Source of the DNA: Cololabis saira
Lineage: Eukaryota; Chordata; Actinopteri; Beloniformes; Belonidae
Direction: 5' to 3'
Length of the DNA: 64,000 bases
NCBI RefSeq assembly: GCF_033807715.1
Contig: NC_084607.1
Span: forward strand, 18,168,441 to 18,232,440
Shown here: positions 1 to 15,084 of the stretch, in pieces
How positions within the stretch are numbered: position 1 is the stretch's first letter
Layout of the letters: every line of letters begins with the position of its first letter
Notes under the pieces: generated by a model
What the model was told of the DNA's origin: nothing
Seen by the model: only the letters and a program-made list of their open reading frames with translations
The model's database searches: none
Translations under genes and position numbers: made by a program

Positions 1-1070
1 CTGTTTGCAAAGTTGCACCTGAATTAGCCACAAAACTGATGTTCATCAGAAAGATCAGAGCGAAGGGGAGGTTCTTGTTTAGAGTGCTATTTTAGACCAA
101 AGCCAAACACGGCGGTTTAGGACAACACACCATGTACCAATAGTTAGGCACGGTGCTGGAGGTGTAATGATCTGGGTTTCTGTTGCAGCCATTGACCTGG
201 GCATCTTGCAGTCATTCAATCATTCATCATGTCCTATGTATGCTAAAGTATTTTATTTAAATGTGATGCATCTGTCAGACAGTTAAAGCTTAAGCAAAAT
301 GCGGTCATGGAACAGGACAGAGATCCCAAATACATTAGCCTGACAGACTGTCAGACTGACTGAAAAGGTGAAAGATGCCAGTAAACTCTTTAAAGAACAG
401 TAGTCCAATATTCCTGCTCAATAGTGCCGGAGATTGATCATGTTCTAACGTCAACTATTAATTAGTTATTGCTACTAAAGATGATCTGCTGAATGATATT
501 CTTTGTTTTTCCTACGATCAAATACTGTAATGTTCCATTTCTTTGCTCGCCTGAGGTTCTATTAACCTCATTTTTATGACTTGGTGAGGTCCAAATAATG
601 TTTTTTTTTTTTTTAGGTTGTAATATGATAAGAACATTGAAGAACATTGCAGGTTATTTTGACAACTGTTGGCACGAGTAAACTTGTTGTCATGGCGTGA
701 ACCACAAAGGAGAATAGAGCCTAAAAAAAAAAAGAAAAGCAATGACAACTGTGAACTCCAGGCCATATTTAAGAAGGATACATGGTTCACAGCCTCACAT
801 CGAGCCCTCCGCCTTCAGGCCCCATTCCAGTTACTTTGATTCTTTATTCACCAATCCCCTCTGCTAACCCTCAGCACCCCATCCTTAAGTCCAGCTGATG
901 GAGGTTCCTTTGTCCACCAGCACCCAGGCAACAACATCAAAGAGCTGCGGGTGTAAATGCGGAGTGCCTGAAAAACAAAACAAAACTGAAAAATAAAGAA
1001 GTCCCAGAGGGGATGGGAGATATTCAGAGCAGCACCCCGGAGAGGGAAGGAAAAGCATCCACTTTACACT
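1..1070. other. Gene-free AT-rich sequence
   Basis: No open frame here looks like a known protein. Short A and T runs occur near 600 and 722. The sequence looks like ordinary intergenic DNA running up to the first GAAA tract. Confidence 0.5.
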
Positions 1071-1208
<138 letters not shown>

Positions 1209-1583
1209 AGGGCTGTGCGATCAATCGATTTTAAATCTAAATCGGATTTATTAATCACAATCGATGTTAAAAAAAGGAAAATCGATTTTCCTTTTTTGCA
1301 GCTCCATTACACACAGAGCTCTTCTAGTCATCTTTGTTTGATCAAGAAAATTGTAAATGTTGTAACTTTACAAAACTCAAGGAGGATTTACAGTATCTTT
1401 CAATTGCACTTCATTCCCAATAGGGAAATTTGTTTGCTATTTTTCTTTAAAAAATAAAGATAAAATATTTGAAACAATTTATTCCATTGTCTTTTGTAGT
1501 TTTACCAAAAAAATCGAAATCAAAAATCGGGTTTTCAGAGAAAAAAATCGGGATTTTCTTTTTGTCCAAAATCGCCCAGCCCT
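1209..1583. mobile_element. Short DNA transposon inside a GAAA microsatellite
   Basis: A 375-bp unit with inverted ends: it begins AGGGCTGTGCGAT and ends ATCGCCCAGCCCT, whose reverse complement is AGGGCTGGGCGAT. The interior is AT-rich with several copies of an ATCGATTT-type motif in both orientations. Ends of the AGGGCTGGGCGAT kind are common in fish non-autonomous elements, but I cannot name the superfamily. Flanking GAAA repeats hide any target-site duplication. No coding capacity. Confidence 0.7.
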
Positions 1584-1584
1584 A

Positions 1585-1780
<196 letters not shown>

Positions 1781-4700
1781 TCTGTTATTTATCAGACATT
1801 TATCATTATTTACTGAATACACAAAGGTGTGGACAGGGTCATTCTTGGTTTAATGACAACAATCAATAAATGAAAAAAGACATTAAACTTTATGTAAGAC
1901 CATTATAAGACTTTCTTTGTGCTGTATCATCAAAGCCCGTTAGGGGACTGTGAAAGACCTCCTTTGCCGTTCGTGACTACTTCCTCATTCACTGACAGCT
2001 GAATTGGAGGACGGCGAGATTGTTGTGCAAGACAATGTCATGCTTTTGGACTGAATGCTTCGCTTTGATCTCTGGGGATTCTCTTGAGGCTTCATCAATG
2101 GATGATATGTTAACAACCAGTCTGGTTATTCTAGTTCTATTCTCCACCTACTGCTCTGTCAGTCAGGGCTCCGTGGGGAAGCGGACAGTGGCAAGGGGAC
2201 TCAGGGGGGGTGAAGGAAAGATAAAAGCCTTTCATCTCTGCCCCATGTGGGACTCCAGCAGATTTGTTGCTTGCTGTGGCAGCACGCCCCGTCTTGTACC
2301 CACAAAGTACATGCCGGTGACACAGTGACTCCAGCGCTTGGCACCAGGTCTCCAGTCAGCGCCGAGCAAACCCTCTATTCAGCTAAAACGAAAGGAAACA
2401 CAACTACATCGGGCCCTCAGCTTATAATTAAAAGTCTTCAGCCTCAAAGAGCACAACATCTTCATCTTAATGTTAGGCTTCCATCTGAGGCATCGGTTTA
2501 ATACTTACTCTGTGTCCCATCAGATAGGCATGTGGACATAGGAGGAAGAGACACATTACTACTACAAAGAACATGTGTCCAATCAAGGATTAGAGGTTCA
2601 CTCTTTCCTCAGTAGCCTAATTGCTGGATTGGCCAGATCAAAACCACTTCATTGAGATCAAGGCCACTGTCTTCCTCTTGTCCCACTACTCTGTTGCACA
2701 ATAACTCACTCACCAAAAGCAGCGACAAAACCCGGGGATGGTGCAGAGGGGAGGGGGGAGGACCAGAAGTCGTGGAATGAAGATGAATGTAGTTCATGTT
2801 TAGAGAGCATGTTGTGTGATTACGAGAAGCCCACATCAAATACTGCGGCTTCAGAAAACCACCAGTTGAAAAACAAGATGCTTCTTCAGTGGAGAGCAGC
2901 GCAGACTGAAGATGGTGTTGTTCAGAAGACAGCCCAGCCCAAAGCTAACCCGCCTGTCTGTCTTTTGGGACAAACAGTGAAATAAGAGACAGCATAGATT
3001 GGAAAGGCACTTGGAACTCAATGAGAGAGCAGGAGAAGCCAGAGACTATTATTCAAAGCAGCGCAAGAAAATGAGTGATTAAAGCTGTATGGACATGAAT
3101 TAAATCAAACGAGGATTTAAAACACCTTTGAGCTCATTCACTGCTGACTTTCTATATATGAATGCACCCCTATGTTACATATTTCAGATGCCGGACTATA
3201 TTAAAGCTCTAAGATCAACAGTATAGAGAAAAAAAAAGTTTTACAACATCACACAAAAATGCATTGTCCCATATTGTCGCATAACCTGAAACTCTTTACA
3301 TCAAAGGACGCTACTAGGATTCATTCAATATTTCTATAGATTCAGACAAAACCTCAGTGCTTTTATGGGCTCCATCATACATCCGTGGGAAGCGCTGAAT
3401 GAAAATGCATGGATAACACCCCCTTTTCCCACAGAGAGAACTCCTCTGGACAGAAGAACAGCAATATTGCGGCCACATGTGTGAGCTTGTTTACTCATGC
3501 TTCACTTCAAACTGAAGGAATCTCGTGATTCAAACAACATAACAGACTAAATTATTAGCATGTTACGGCATTACACGCTCTTCCTCTGCGACGGGAACAG
3601 GAGAAAGCCTGCAATGTGCCGACCAATATCAGCAGGCACCCTGGTTAATCTTTACAGGGAGATGAACATCAAACAATTCTCGAGGTCGGCGAAATGTCTG
3701 GAAAAAGATTTGGACAAGTTGGTGAAAAATAGAGGGGAACTGATGGGAACAGAGGAAAGACGAGAGTCGGTGGAAAAAGGGAAGGTGCTGAGGGTAGGTC
3801 GTGTAAAGACAGACCCCCTGATTACATTTTTGCACAAATAAACAAGTCCTCTGCAGGCTCCCTGGAGTCCAGCTGCAATGCAGGAGAGGAGGAAAGAGGA
3901 ACGCTTTCATTTCAGGGGGCTGAGGTCGAGCCAGCCAGTGACGGGATGGGGCCCGGCTGTCTCCCCACACCATTTCCCCACATCTCCATCAGCAAGTCAA
4001 TGAACACAAGATCAGTGCAACCTCTCAACATTTGAGAAGCTCATTGATTACGTGCCACTTCCTGAACTTATGGAACGTGCAGAAAAGCCGTCAGCGTGGG
4101 GATTAATAACTGTCAATCTCAGAGAGTTACGCGGAGGAGCTTTGTAAGTTAAAAGGAGAAGAGGAAAGATGTTGCATAGGTGAGCTTTTTGATGATGATG
4201 AGGGACCATCTGCATGGGTCAGATAAGTGTTGGCGGAAAGTGGCTGAGAGAGACAAGGTTCAGATGCCCTCGAGCCACATCTGTAATCGTCTTTCCTTCA
4301 CCTCCGACCATTACAGAGCCCTGGTCCTCTCTTTTTTCTCTGTCCTGAAGCTATCAAGGCCCACATCAAGGCATGCCCCTGCTAAATATATGCCCCCCTA
4401 TTAAGGGGCCATCATCAGATAAACAAGATAAACAAGTCCTATTCCTGGCAAGACTGATCAAAGGACTTGGTGTTAACCCCATGGCCAATTTCAAGTTGGC
4501 AAAAATCAAACACAGCTGAGGTCACATGGAACTGGAGGAAGCTAATCCACTGTCCCTGCATGGGCAAAGAATGCAACAGGGACAGAGAAGAAAGAATGGG
4601 GGGGGGGGGGGTCTCTTAGTATCTAATACAATCCATCAAAAGTCGTGTGCACCTGCTCACCAGTGCGCGTCAATCAAAACTTGACTGTATGTGGCAACAG

Positions 4701-5639
4701 GCCGTAGATTCTTAAGCCTTGGAGGTAATGCAAAAGGGTACATTCTAAGTTGTAAAAGAAAAGTCATCTTGGCTGCAAATCCTGCAACTTTGGTGCACCA
4801 CCTGCACAAGGATGGTACAAGAACACCGCTTCTGTGGGATTTCCCTGGTGTAGCGTTGCGGCAACATGACTGGTCATTTGCGTATGCCGTTTGTCTTTCC
4901 AAAGCTCTCTTGTCTATCTATTTTCCGTAAATCACTCCCTTCCTGAAAGCCCAAACGCTCCCCAGACTACACAAAGAGCTAATGCACATTTAGTCAACTG
5001 GCACTGGAAACTGCAAATCTTTATTTGAAATAATCAAAGATCAACTTTGTTGGGTGTAGGGTGCACATACATTAAAAATAATAATTTATTCATGCAATCA
5101 GGACATTCACACAAGTCATGGCAAGATGCAGAAAGATGCTTTCCCACAATGACAATGTTTTGAATCGGTTGGGAGGAAGGAAACATGAGGATGGTTGCAA
5201 ACTCCGCACAGAAGATTAAATCAGTCCATCACGGGAATGGTGAGAACTGAAATGAAAGATACAGTAACCCCCCCCCCCAAAGAAAAACAACAACAAAAAA
5301 TTAGGGACTTGTTGCTGACTGTCTACTGTGAAGTTGAGGAAAGAGACTGCAGGAAATATTGCATCTTTGTGTGAATGAACAGCTGGAGAGTGAAGGCAGA
5401 ACGAGGGGGGGATTTCCAGCTCATCTATATACAATGATCGGTGTGAAAATGTATTATTGTTTGTGAAAACAATAGCATCAAGCAAACAACAGCTTAGATG
5501 ATCTTCATAAAATATGCCTGGTTACTACCTAGAACACGAGAGAGCTGGATATTAGCTTGTCTAGTCTGGAGAGTATTTGGGCATTCAAGGGGGGGGGTGA
5601 TTAAAGTAAGTAAAATCCATCCTAATATTTAGTCCTATT

Positions 5640-6110
5640 CTTCCTGAAAACACATATCAATGTGTGATGGTAGTATGGGTCCTGGAATGGGTTGTGGTAT
5701 TTTCCTTTCAAAATTCTCCACATCTTTTGGAGATGTTTCAGGACTGCAGATCTGAGGTCCTGACCCTCTTCTTTCTTACCTGTGTCTTTGTCATGTGTGC
5801 AGAATGTGGTTTTGTTCTTTGTTGAAAAAAAAAGCACCTTCTCAACCAATTAACCTTAACACAGGGAAATGACTCCACTCAGCACTCAGTTCCCTTCCAA
5901 TGTTTCTCTGAAAAACCCTCTTTTGAAACGGTTCAGGAATGTTCTCATACATTTGTGGAAAATTCTGAGATCCTATGCTCATCTTTGCTTCTCAAACACT
6001 CAACCTTTTGCAAAAAAACCCATGATTACAATCATCGGTTGGCATCACCTGTTCAAAATAACATCATAACTGACTCTGTTTTTACCCAATTAAAAGCCCT
6101 CATTTGCTCA
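5640..6110. mobile_element. Possible decayed DNA transposon relic
   Basis: Phrases such as the one around 5786-5815 (CTTTGTCATGTGTGCAGAAT) and the one near 6035-6070 (TTGGCATCACCTG, later ACCCAATTAAAAG) resemble, from memory, the interior of a widespread fish DNA transposon. Spacing is heavily altered and no terminal repeats or long frame survive. The call rests on recognition only. Confidence 0.3.
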
Positions 6111-9100
6111 TGACTCAACTCTTTAATCTGTTGCAGGTCTAAAATTCATGAATGGATGGATATTAACAAATGTAATGAAGTGTATCACACAAAAGATTAA
6201 ATATATTAGGTTCAATTTGTCTCCAATGAAGTAGAAGCTATAAACAAGCATTTGATGGCTACAATGAATTACCTGACATACAGTACAAACTGTGGGCTGT
6301 GTGAAATCAGAAGGTATACCACATGGAGTTTGAGGACAGCACAACCAGGCCTGGCTGAGGCTTGTGGAACATCTCAGAGGTCGGACTGACATAAAATCCC
6401 TAAGTATGCAACGCAAGCTCTGTGTGCAGCTCCTGATGCTGTCAAAATTGGCCGTCTGACGGGACGATGTTTTTCAAAATGGCAAAATGACTGTGACATT
6501 TTCAGTATGTGTTTTGGAGTCAGATAAGAGGAAAGTGCTTGGGCGTGAAGAGAAACTTTTACTTTTTTCTCAGTTCAGTCTGGGGTGTTGGGTGGAGGTG
6601 CTTCCAGTAGGTGGTGGGTTCAGGGTAGACAAACCCAACCCAGTTTCTTTAGTCTTGACTAATTAAAGGACCACAAGTCATCCAATTTCTGATGGGTTCA
6701 AAGAGATGAGTGTCCTCTTCTGTAATTTTAAATGACTGATTTCTGTTATTAATTATACATCTTAAAAGCCTTTGAAGAATGCGGCAGACTATCCCTCATC
6801 AGAAAGACATACTGTCTGGAGCACAAAATAAAAAAGGCATAAGAAAGCAAAGATGTATCAGCTCAATGGCTCCAGAGAATTACAGCTTCCAAGGAAATCA
6901 CCAGCCTCTGTCTTATTGTATCATTATTATTTTTCTACCATGGGTTTTTCTTGCAAAACATCCACGTTTGACGTCAGTGTATCATTGTCATTTCAAGAGT
7001 AGTCTGGAAGCCGAGCAGGGACTGTGATTGAACTCTGAGATCTGCCCCGGAGCTGTACTTTGAGGAGGGAACCACGGAACCACAGATAATGCTTAACAGT
7101 CCACTGGTCTCAAGTACTGTCATCAGATTTTCACTTTGTAAGATCCTTGTAAAAGATTGTCATTCTGGGTTCCTCCAGAGCAAAGGGCAATTCACTAAAG
7201 TCAAAATAAAGACACGCTTTGTAGAGCATGAGACTTGTGTAAAAAGTCACAGATGATCAGTTTAGACTATGAATCAAACACTGCACATTGCAATGCCCGG
7301 AACTTCAAAAATATATTAGAGGGACACAAAAGAAAGCCACAAGAAGGTCCCAGGGTGAAGGATGCAGAAGAAACATTACGACCTCTACAAACACTATTGA
7401 CATTGTCATCTAGACTCATCTGGACAGAGTTTATGGACAGAAATCAAAAACATCACAGCGTGGAGCACACAATAAAAATGAGACCAACTCTGTTGACTGG
7501 TCAAAGGCTCGAAAAGCACGAGACACAAGTTCAAACACAATTGAGCCTCTTCCTTGTCTACTTTCCACTGGGGTAAAGACATTTTAGGAGACAGGGGAAG
7601 GCATCTCCCTTTCATCCTTCACCACAGACAAACATAGACATATAAAAACATCCTTGTTGAAAAGTGGCAATAGTCCTTTTAATTCCAGACAAACCAATGT
7701 GAAGAACTTAATTACAGAACGGGGGCTACCCAGCCCTTTTGAAAATTACACTTACAGTAAGACCTTTGAAGCGAGTGCATCCTTCATCCTATTATTTCTT
7801 TTGTTAAATGCTTGGTCTCTTGTAAAACATGCCATTGACTATGGAGGTTTCTAGTGGGTCTTTGTCATTTTTACATCTACTTCTGATGTTCAAGAAGTCG
7901 GAAATATTGAATTCGATAACGAATGTTAGATTTGGACGTAACCATATTTAATTAAAACAATGAAAGCTGATACTTTTGTATTATTAGGAATTGATTTTTG
8001 GAAACCATCCCACCATGTTGTTTGTCCGTGTGGGTTTCATCCTTTGATGGTTGTGGGTCTGATTATGTTCACTGGGGTGGAATTCACAATGATTTGCCGT
8101 ATATAAAGATTGTGCAATGGTTTTATTGTTGTTTGTTGACTTCCTATTAATGTTAATGTCTTCTTAAAAGCTTGTTGCATTGCTTCGCCACACTTGAAAA
8201 TTAGCCAGGTGGTCCTTTACAAACTGCTCCAAGTTGCCAACTGCCGACTAAAGCAACACAATCATTAATCAACTATTTAAACAACACAGACATATGGGAA
8301 GTAATTCCATCAGGTACAACAGCTTCAAAGGGGAGTGTGATCCCATGACTTAATGCCCAAAATGAAAAACAGACGTTTCCATTTTGTTTGACAAGAATGC
8401 TATTAATTCTGTGCTGTTGCACATAAATGTCTCATATAAGTTAAAGATTTCCTCTGCATTACCTCATTAGTTTCTCATAGTAAAGATAAAGCAGAAGACC
8501 AGGAGGCCTGGTATCAAACCTCCACCTAAATTGAAAAAGGTAAACTTGGAGAGGGAAAGCAAGAGAGAGAGCGAGAGAGCGCTATGTTTCTCTCAGACCG
8601 CTGTGGGTGATGCTCTTCCACGTCTAAGCTGAGGTGTTGGGTTTGGCCGTAAAAGCAGCTTGGTCACCAGTGATCAAACTCTTGTTGCATTTCCCACACT
8701 TTCATGTAATCTCATAAAAGGGTGACTGTTCAGACAGACAGAACCTGCCTGCCAAGGCTTCTGGGCCTCCCATGGCACTGCAGCAGGAGTAATTCTGCTG
8801 GTTTGGTCTTTGGATCGCAGCTCTGAGGAAAAATAAAACAAAATTGTCCGGATAAACAGAATTCACTTTTTGCATGACATCTAAGATGGTGATAAAATTA
8901 TCTCGCCAAGGAGCTACATCCAGCTCAAGGAAATGCTAAAACCTGATTCTCCTGATTGATGGAGTCTCGCTCCAAAAGCGAGTTAACCTAGCCTTACCCT
9001 GTATTAAAATCTAAAAGTCTGTTTTTGCAATAAAAATAAACATATTCAGAGTCTGGTACCAAAAAAAAAACAAAAACATGTATATCTATAGCCCCTTTTA

Positions 9101-10848
9101 TGTTGGAGCGCAAATCTAGCGTGTCGCCTGTCCTTTTTACATTGACCGACGCGGGGCGGCATGTCGAGCTGGCCCCACGAATAACTCCCTTGACCGCAGG
9201 TCAGGTCTAATATAAACAGAACTGGACAACCCACCAGGGAACCTTGTTTTGTTTTTTTTTAAATATACTATTATTATGTTATAAAATAAAGAGACAGCTG
9301 ATGAGAGTAACAGCAGCAGCAGGAAGTCATAGGTAGGATCTATATTACTGGGGAGACAAGAAGACCTGCGAGCTGCTCAACCTCGGAAATGAGGACGCCA
9401 TAAACCAGCAAATGTCCGGAACCACAAAGGATGGTCTGTTGTTTGAACAACTGGACACAAAGATGACAAACCGGGGTTTGCAAGAAGCAAAACTCGGCCG
9501 AAAAACGCTAATCCCAATGTTCATCCATCCTCGTTTTGGAAAATTACACCTGTCTGACTGTGTATGAATCTTTGCTGATGTTGGGATAATACGTCCTTCT
9601 ACACGCCCACACATACAGCATTACGTTATGTTACGTGGTTAATGCCTCTCAACTCGCCTTCCGTCCCCTCAACTTGCCTTCTGGCACGATGTGACAAATA
9701 ACATGCCTTGCATTTATATTACCAACAAGCATAAACACGCGTTCATCATCTAGGGATAATAGCGGGATCCAATCTAAAAAATTTCTTCTATGTATAAAAC
9801 CTCCATATTTACAACAACTGCAACTGATTTAGTCAAATAATACAAAGCCAGAAATCTATGTATAATTAGGGGCATGATCACTTTATCTTACTTAGCATTG
9901 TTGGTAAACCCGACATCTGAGTTGTGAAGTAAAAGCTATCAGCTGTTATCATTATTATGTTCAATGTTTGGCTTGTTGTGCTATTGACTATAAAAACAAC
10001 CCACCACAGGTGGCCGGGCTACTGAACTGGTTCAGGCTCGTGGCCTTTAGCCGGCCGGCAAGCTTAGCTATTTTTTATTCAGGTCTTTTCTTACGGTCTA
10101 CGGATCTCACCAATCCAATTTCTAATAATGTACTCGGAATATACAGATTCTACTCCAGTTTAAGGTCTCAAGATCAAACTTTCTATGATGTCATGTAGAC
10201 TCTGCAAGTATCATTTATTGTCACTTACATCACTCGTGCACAATTTTTGGTCATGTCTCCTGATTGCTGGAGTGATGTTCAATTTGGAATTTTAACTGGA
10301 TACATTTTTAAATTTTAGACAATTGCATTTTCTATATAGGACTAATAATGCTGATATCAGGGGTCATAACCTTTTAAGATATTCAGAATGATACAGTTAA
10401 ACACTTACAACCCGATACTTGCTCAGGGATGATGTGAAACACCTCAAACTGGAAAGACTCATAACTCTCAGTAACATCTCTGGAAAATAACTGTGTCTAA
10501 AACTTAAACTTCACAAGTAACATTTGGGCTTCAATTAATTTTATTAATTATTTACTTTATCACTACGCCTTGTGTTCCTTCTGGCAGGGGGACTGCCAAT
10601 GGAAATTAGCCTTTTGGCTACAATTGGGTGCATTTACATTTTTTAAATGTTCATTAATGTACATTGTCCCTCTATAACAAATACATGCAAATCAAATCAA
10701 ATCAAAATAAAATTCTCATAAATGTTATATTATTGGTTCCCTGTTTTCATTATCTGTTACGGTACCTAAACACCACTATGATGTTGTTTAAAAAGGTATT
10801 GATATTGGAAGTTGTTCCGACTGTAATTGTGACAAAGATGATGTTACT

Positions 10849-10911
10849 GTTGATTTTTCTAAAAAGCAACTACACGTTGCCAATGTGTAGTTGCTTTTTA
10901 GAAAAATCAAC
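10849..10911. repeat. Perfect 27-bp inverted repeat (hairpin)
   Basis: Arm 10849-10875 begins GTTGATTTTTCTAAAAAGC. Its exact reverse complement occupies 10885-10911, leaving a 9-nt loop (GTTGCCAAT). No mismatch was seen in 27 pairs. The flanks do not continue the pairing or look like transposon ends. It could be a recent snap-back duplication, a tiny foldback element or, less likely, a small-RNA hairpin. Confidence 0.9.
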
Positions 10912-13900
10912 AACAATGTGACGTTGGACATAAAACACACATTTGTGCACTTTTAGGAAACACTGCTTATATGTGCAATTAAAATATAAAATGTGTCTGT
11001 GAAAAATAGGTGGTAGGAAGAATGCATGCAGAGACTTTGCAGAAGCATAATAAAATGTCTGAAACTACACCAACTCGGAGCGAAAGAGACAAACATCAAA
11101 GTCAAATGACTGGCTTTTTGATCTCCCCCAAGTTTTCCTTCTATTTTTAACATCACTCTGGCCTGTTTACACTCTGGTCTTCATTATCCTGCTATGCCTT
11201 TAAGACCATTCATAACATATCAGACATGAGAAGCAGAATGCGGGTTTTCAGGTATAGAACATGAGAGTATGAAATATAGATGGAATAGATTGGAATTCAT
11301 GTTTCACTGTGCAGACGAGGTCGGGAGTTGTCATGGATGTTCTGGTCTTCAGAAAGGTTTATGCCTCACTTCTTTGAAAAAGACTGAGATGGAAAGCACA
11401 CAGATACACTCCATCCTGAAGTAGGATAAATCAATAACCGTGAAAAAATGAATTGTTAAATCTTTGGACAGCTTCACATAAGGAATAAAACTAGTATCTT
11501 GGCAGCTGTGTAAAGTGTTTCAGAAACGGTACGGACTGCACGCATCACTGAGAAATGAACGTTGGGAGCTGTTGCGGTGAGGCTGTATCAAACATGAAGT
11601 GTAAGGCCAATAAAAACCAAACGCATTGGCAGCTGGAAGACAATTCAGTCATAACTTTTTGAGATTTGACCAGCTTGGCAGGAGTGAAGAAACATTTATG
11701 TTACAGGTCCTTTAGTAAAACATTTCCACTGCATGAAGTATTCCTTAAAACTCCACAGGGATTTCTCCCTGCGGTAAGAACTGAATGTGCTTTATGTGTG
11801 TACAAGCATAATTTTGTGCTTTTCTGCTGTAGGGTGTTGCCAAATGTGCATGTATACGAAGCCTCAAAGAGACAAGGCCACTCGTGCCCATGGCGTCTGG
11901 TAGAGCTCGTGACTGTGCCTGTTTAACTTCACTAAGGGAGCACCGTTCCACAAAAGTCCATCACGCAACCCACAGATGTCCCACAGAACAGACGTGACTG
12001 CGCCGCAACCAACAAGATGGAGCAATAACCCCCCCCCCCAGACACACACACACATGCAAACAAGACAAATGCATACACAATAGTCTTGTAGGCTGCACTG
12101 AATCTTCTTCAGAATATAAAATACAGCTCTTAACTTCAATTTAAGAAAAAAAAGAACAAAAATGTTTTCCCTATAACTCTAATGGCAATAAATATAGTTT
12201 GCGTGCTCACCTCTAAACAATGAACATGAAGTAGTGTTAAAAAGAATAAAACACACATTGTAGCCAAAGCACTAAAAGAATCCATTAAACACTTTTCCTG
12301 AGCTCTATTGCATCACAAAAGACAGCAGCTCAAACTAACTTGCAAACGAAGATTTAAAAGTCAATGTGGAAAGGGACATATTTTTGTTTTAAACTGATAA
12401 AAATAATAATAAATGTATTTTTCTGGTAGAAAAGTACCGTAAAAAGATGATCAATTTCCTAAGATTATACAAACATAAACTTGATCAAACTCTTTTGATT
12501 GAAAGCTGCAGGAAGCTAGTCAGCAACAAATAGTTAGTCAGGTTCCTCTGCGTTCTACTTGTTATCAGACTTGTTGAGGGTGTACTTCTGCCTTTTGCCC
12601 AAAGGTGACCTTATGACCTTAAAAAAAGCAGTAGGTATAGAAAATAGTTGGATGGAGTTTTTCTCCTCTTATTTCTTATACTAAGATACAAGAAATAAGT
12701 ACACAAAACTGGATAATCCTCTTTTGTCCAGATGATGCACAATTTCTTTATGAATTCTGACACCAGGTAAATTAAATCATCCATCAAACACTACTGACCT
12801 GACATGGGAAGCATTAAAGAGTAAAGACAATACCATTTGTAATAAAATCAAGCATTACAAATACAGCTTACTACTCAGAAGCGAGACAAGCAGAACTTGA
12901 GTAAAGTGTTTTAATGTAAACTCCTCCGAGGCAGAGGTGAGATCAAGCTTATTTTGGTATCTTTATATTCACAGTTAGGGTAGTTTTCAGGGTTGCCTAG
13001 GGCTCACATGTAACACAGGCTGTGACTTCAAAGCTTCCAAAGAAAATATATAAATACAAAACCATTAGCCAGCTTGTTTTCTTAAGTTAAAATTTCAAAC
13101 ACACTGCAGAGTGGATCATGTTTTCAGTCCCCCTCCCAGTAAGCTGAATGTTGATGTTGTTTTTTCTGATGGTCATGCAGTGCCATGACGGGAAACTCCT
13201 CAGCATCCTTAAAAAAATAGTTGAACATACAGACCAAAGTCACGCGAAAAAGCAGCATCCTTCAGGCTCGGTGGACTTCCGTGCCAGCAGCCCTCGAGGA
13301 CACAATTTGCATTTTGGCCTTCAACCACAAGCACTGGATTCGAGATCAATAACAGTTCAAATATACTAACGCGCAAAAACCCAGAGGTGGTTAGCTACAC
13401 GGAGGAAAAAAACGAAAAAGAGGAGTCAATGCAGCTGAAATACATGGTTATATCTGAGAAAGCAACCCTTGAAGATGGCGGCATGAAAGCACACTTTTAT
13501 CAGACACAATAAGAGGATTACATGCAAAGACATTTGACACAGTGAACTTCAGATTTGGGGGTGATCCGCTGGTTAGACAGTTTCATTACACCAACAAAGA
13601 CCTCGAGCAGTAACAATCCCGAGGTCACGCACACCACAGAAAGAGAGCGCTACCCGGATCCTCAAGCCACATGAGACAGCAAAGTTACAATTCCAAACAT
13701 TTATTGGGAGGAAATCAAAATAAGGGAGTCTCTTATTTCTGCCCACAAAATAACATTTGTGCAATAAATAACTTTATATGTTAGGTATAAAAATGTTTGG
13801 CAATAGGACTTTGTAACTATTTTTGAACCCTGTTCAGAGCTTAAAATAAATCATAAAAAGACACATGAATCAGTAAAGATAATGTGCAGGGAAAATAAAA

Positions 13901-14754
13901 CCTCCCTCGTTTTCAAGTAGCTATTATGAAGGCACAGGCAGCTGTGGGGAGAACAATTCGTCGTGTGTGACCACAGTACGAGTTTGGCAAGAATATTCCA
14001 TAAAAAAATAATGATGCATTGGCTTCAGCTGCACGAAGGCGTGCATAACACAGTCTGTAAAAGAGTGAAGGAAGATACGAGGACCTGATCACCTCACACT
14101 GAAGAGGGGAATCTGTTTTTTTCATGTAAGTATTTTTACTGAGGATAAGAGGCGAATGTAACGTTTATCTTATGTCAGTAAGTTAGATATGCAGCCAGTT
14201 AACATGGCCAGAAACAGCAAAGTTGGCAAAATCTACTTAACAGCACCTGCGAGGCCCAGAGGCCCTTCTTTCTGTCAACCACAAAACGATGTTGAGAAAG
14301 TAGCTCCTTACATTTGTTAAGGTTGTATATAAACTTAGACGTTTGCACACTGCGATTAAATCAAAGTTATATGAAAGACTTGTAAGATTTGACTTTTAAC
14401 AGCATTTTTTATGTTCATTATGTAATATGCAGTCACATACTGTACACATACGTGGTTGGAGAACTCATTCTGAGAATAACATTTTTTATTCATGCCGATT
14501 TTTGATATTTAGATAATCGACTTATTAAATGATAACATGATTATTATTGGAAAAATATTAATATATAAATTCCTAATATCATATAACAATATTATTTCTG
14601 TTTTATTACCATGTGTATGGCTTATCAAAGACTATTATAGCGAACATAATGACAGGAGCTGCTACTCAATAGAAAGAATGCCAAATTTGGACTACTTGGT
14701 GGCTCTTACTTGGCTAGGACGACCCACGTGCCAATAATCTAATTTATGGATTAA

Positions 14755-15074
14755 AGGAGCTTGAGGCAAGAATAAGAAATGAGACTCATTAGCGCTACGA
14801 CGGCCGTCGGGGGTACTGCAGCCAACAGCGAAGCCGGCACGGGAGAACGGGGAGAACGCGCATGCAGCGTCATTTGACGACACATCCGCAGGACAGCGCG
14901 GGAAATTCCGGTCCGGAATTGCAGCACATTTTGCAGCACACAGCCTGTTCAAGGCAACGGAGAGATACGCTAGAGGGCTCATTCGTTTTGGTTTGGAACG
15001 CTTCATCTGACATTATTACTAGAAAACTTAAAACGTATACGCATTTTTTTTCATAAATCCTGCCTCAAGCTCCT
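14755..15074. mobile_element. 320-bp MITE with TTAA target duplication
   Basis: The ends are a perfect 14-bp inverted repeat, AGGAGCTTGAGGCA at 14755 and TGCCTCAAGCTCCT at 15061-15074. TTAA flanks both sides (14751-14754 and 15075-15078). A TTAA duplication is the signature of piggyBac and Kolobok transposons. The interior is more GC-rich than its surroundings and has no transposase frame, so this is a non-autonomous derivative. Confidence 0.8.
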
Positions 15075-15084
15075 TTAAGTTTAA

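Larger units (their letters stand above)
1781..14750. other. Long gene-free stretch
   Basis: Thirteen kilobases with no recognisable exon on either strand. Frames reach only 60-114 codons and lack family motifs, credible exon borders or codon bias. Within it I noted a relic repeat (5640-6110), a perfect hairpin (10849-10911) and scattered homopolymers (G run near 4600, C runs near 5271 and 12030). Conserved non-coding elements may be present but cannot be identified from one sequence. Confidence 0.5.

Noticed and set aside
3560..3841. 93-codon + strand frame rich in charged residues
   Set aside because: Coiled-coil-like composition only, with an overlapping long frame on the other strand and no homology I recognise.
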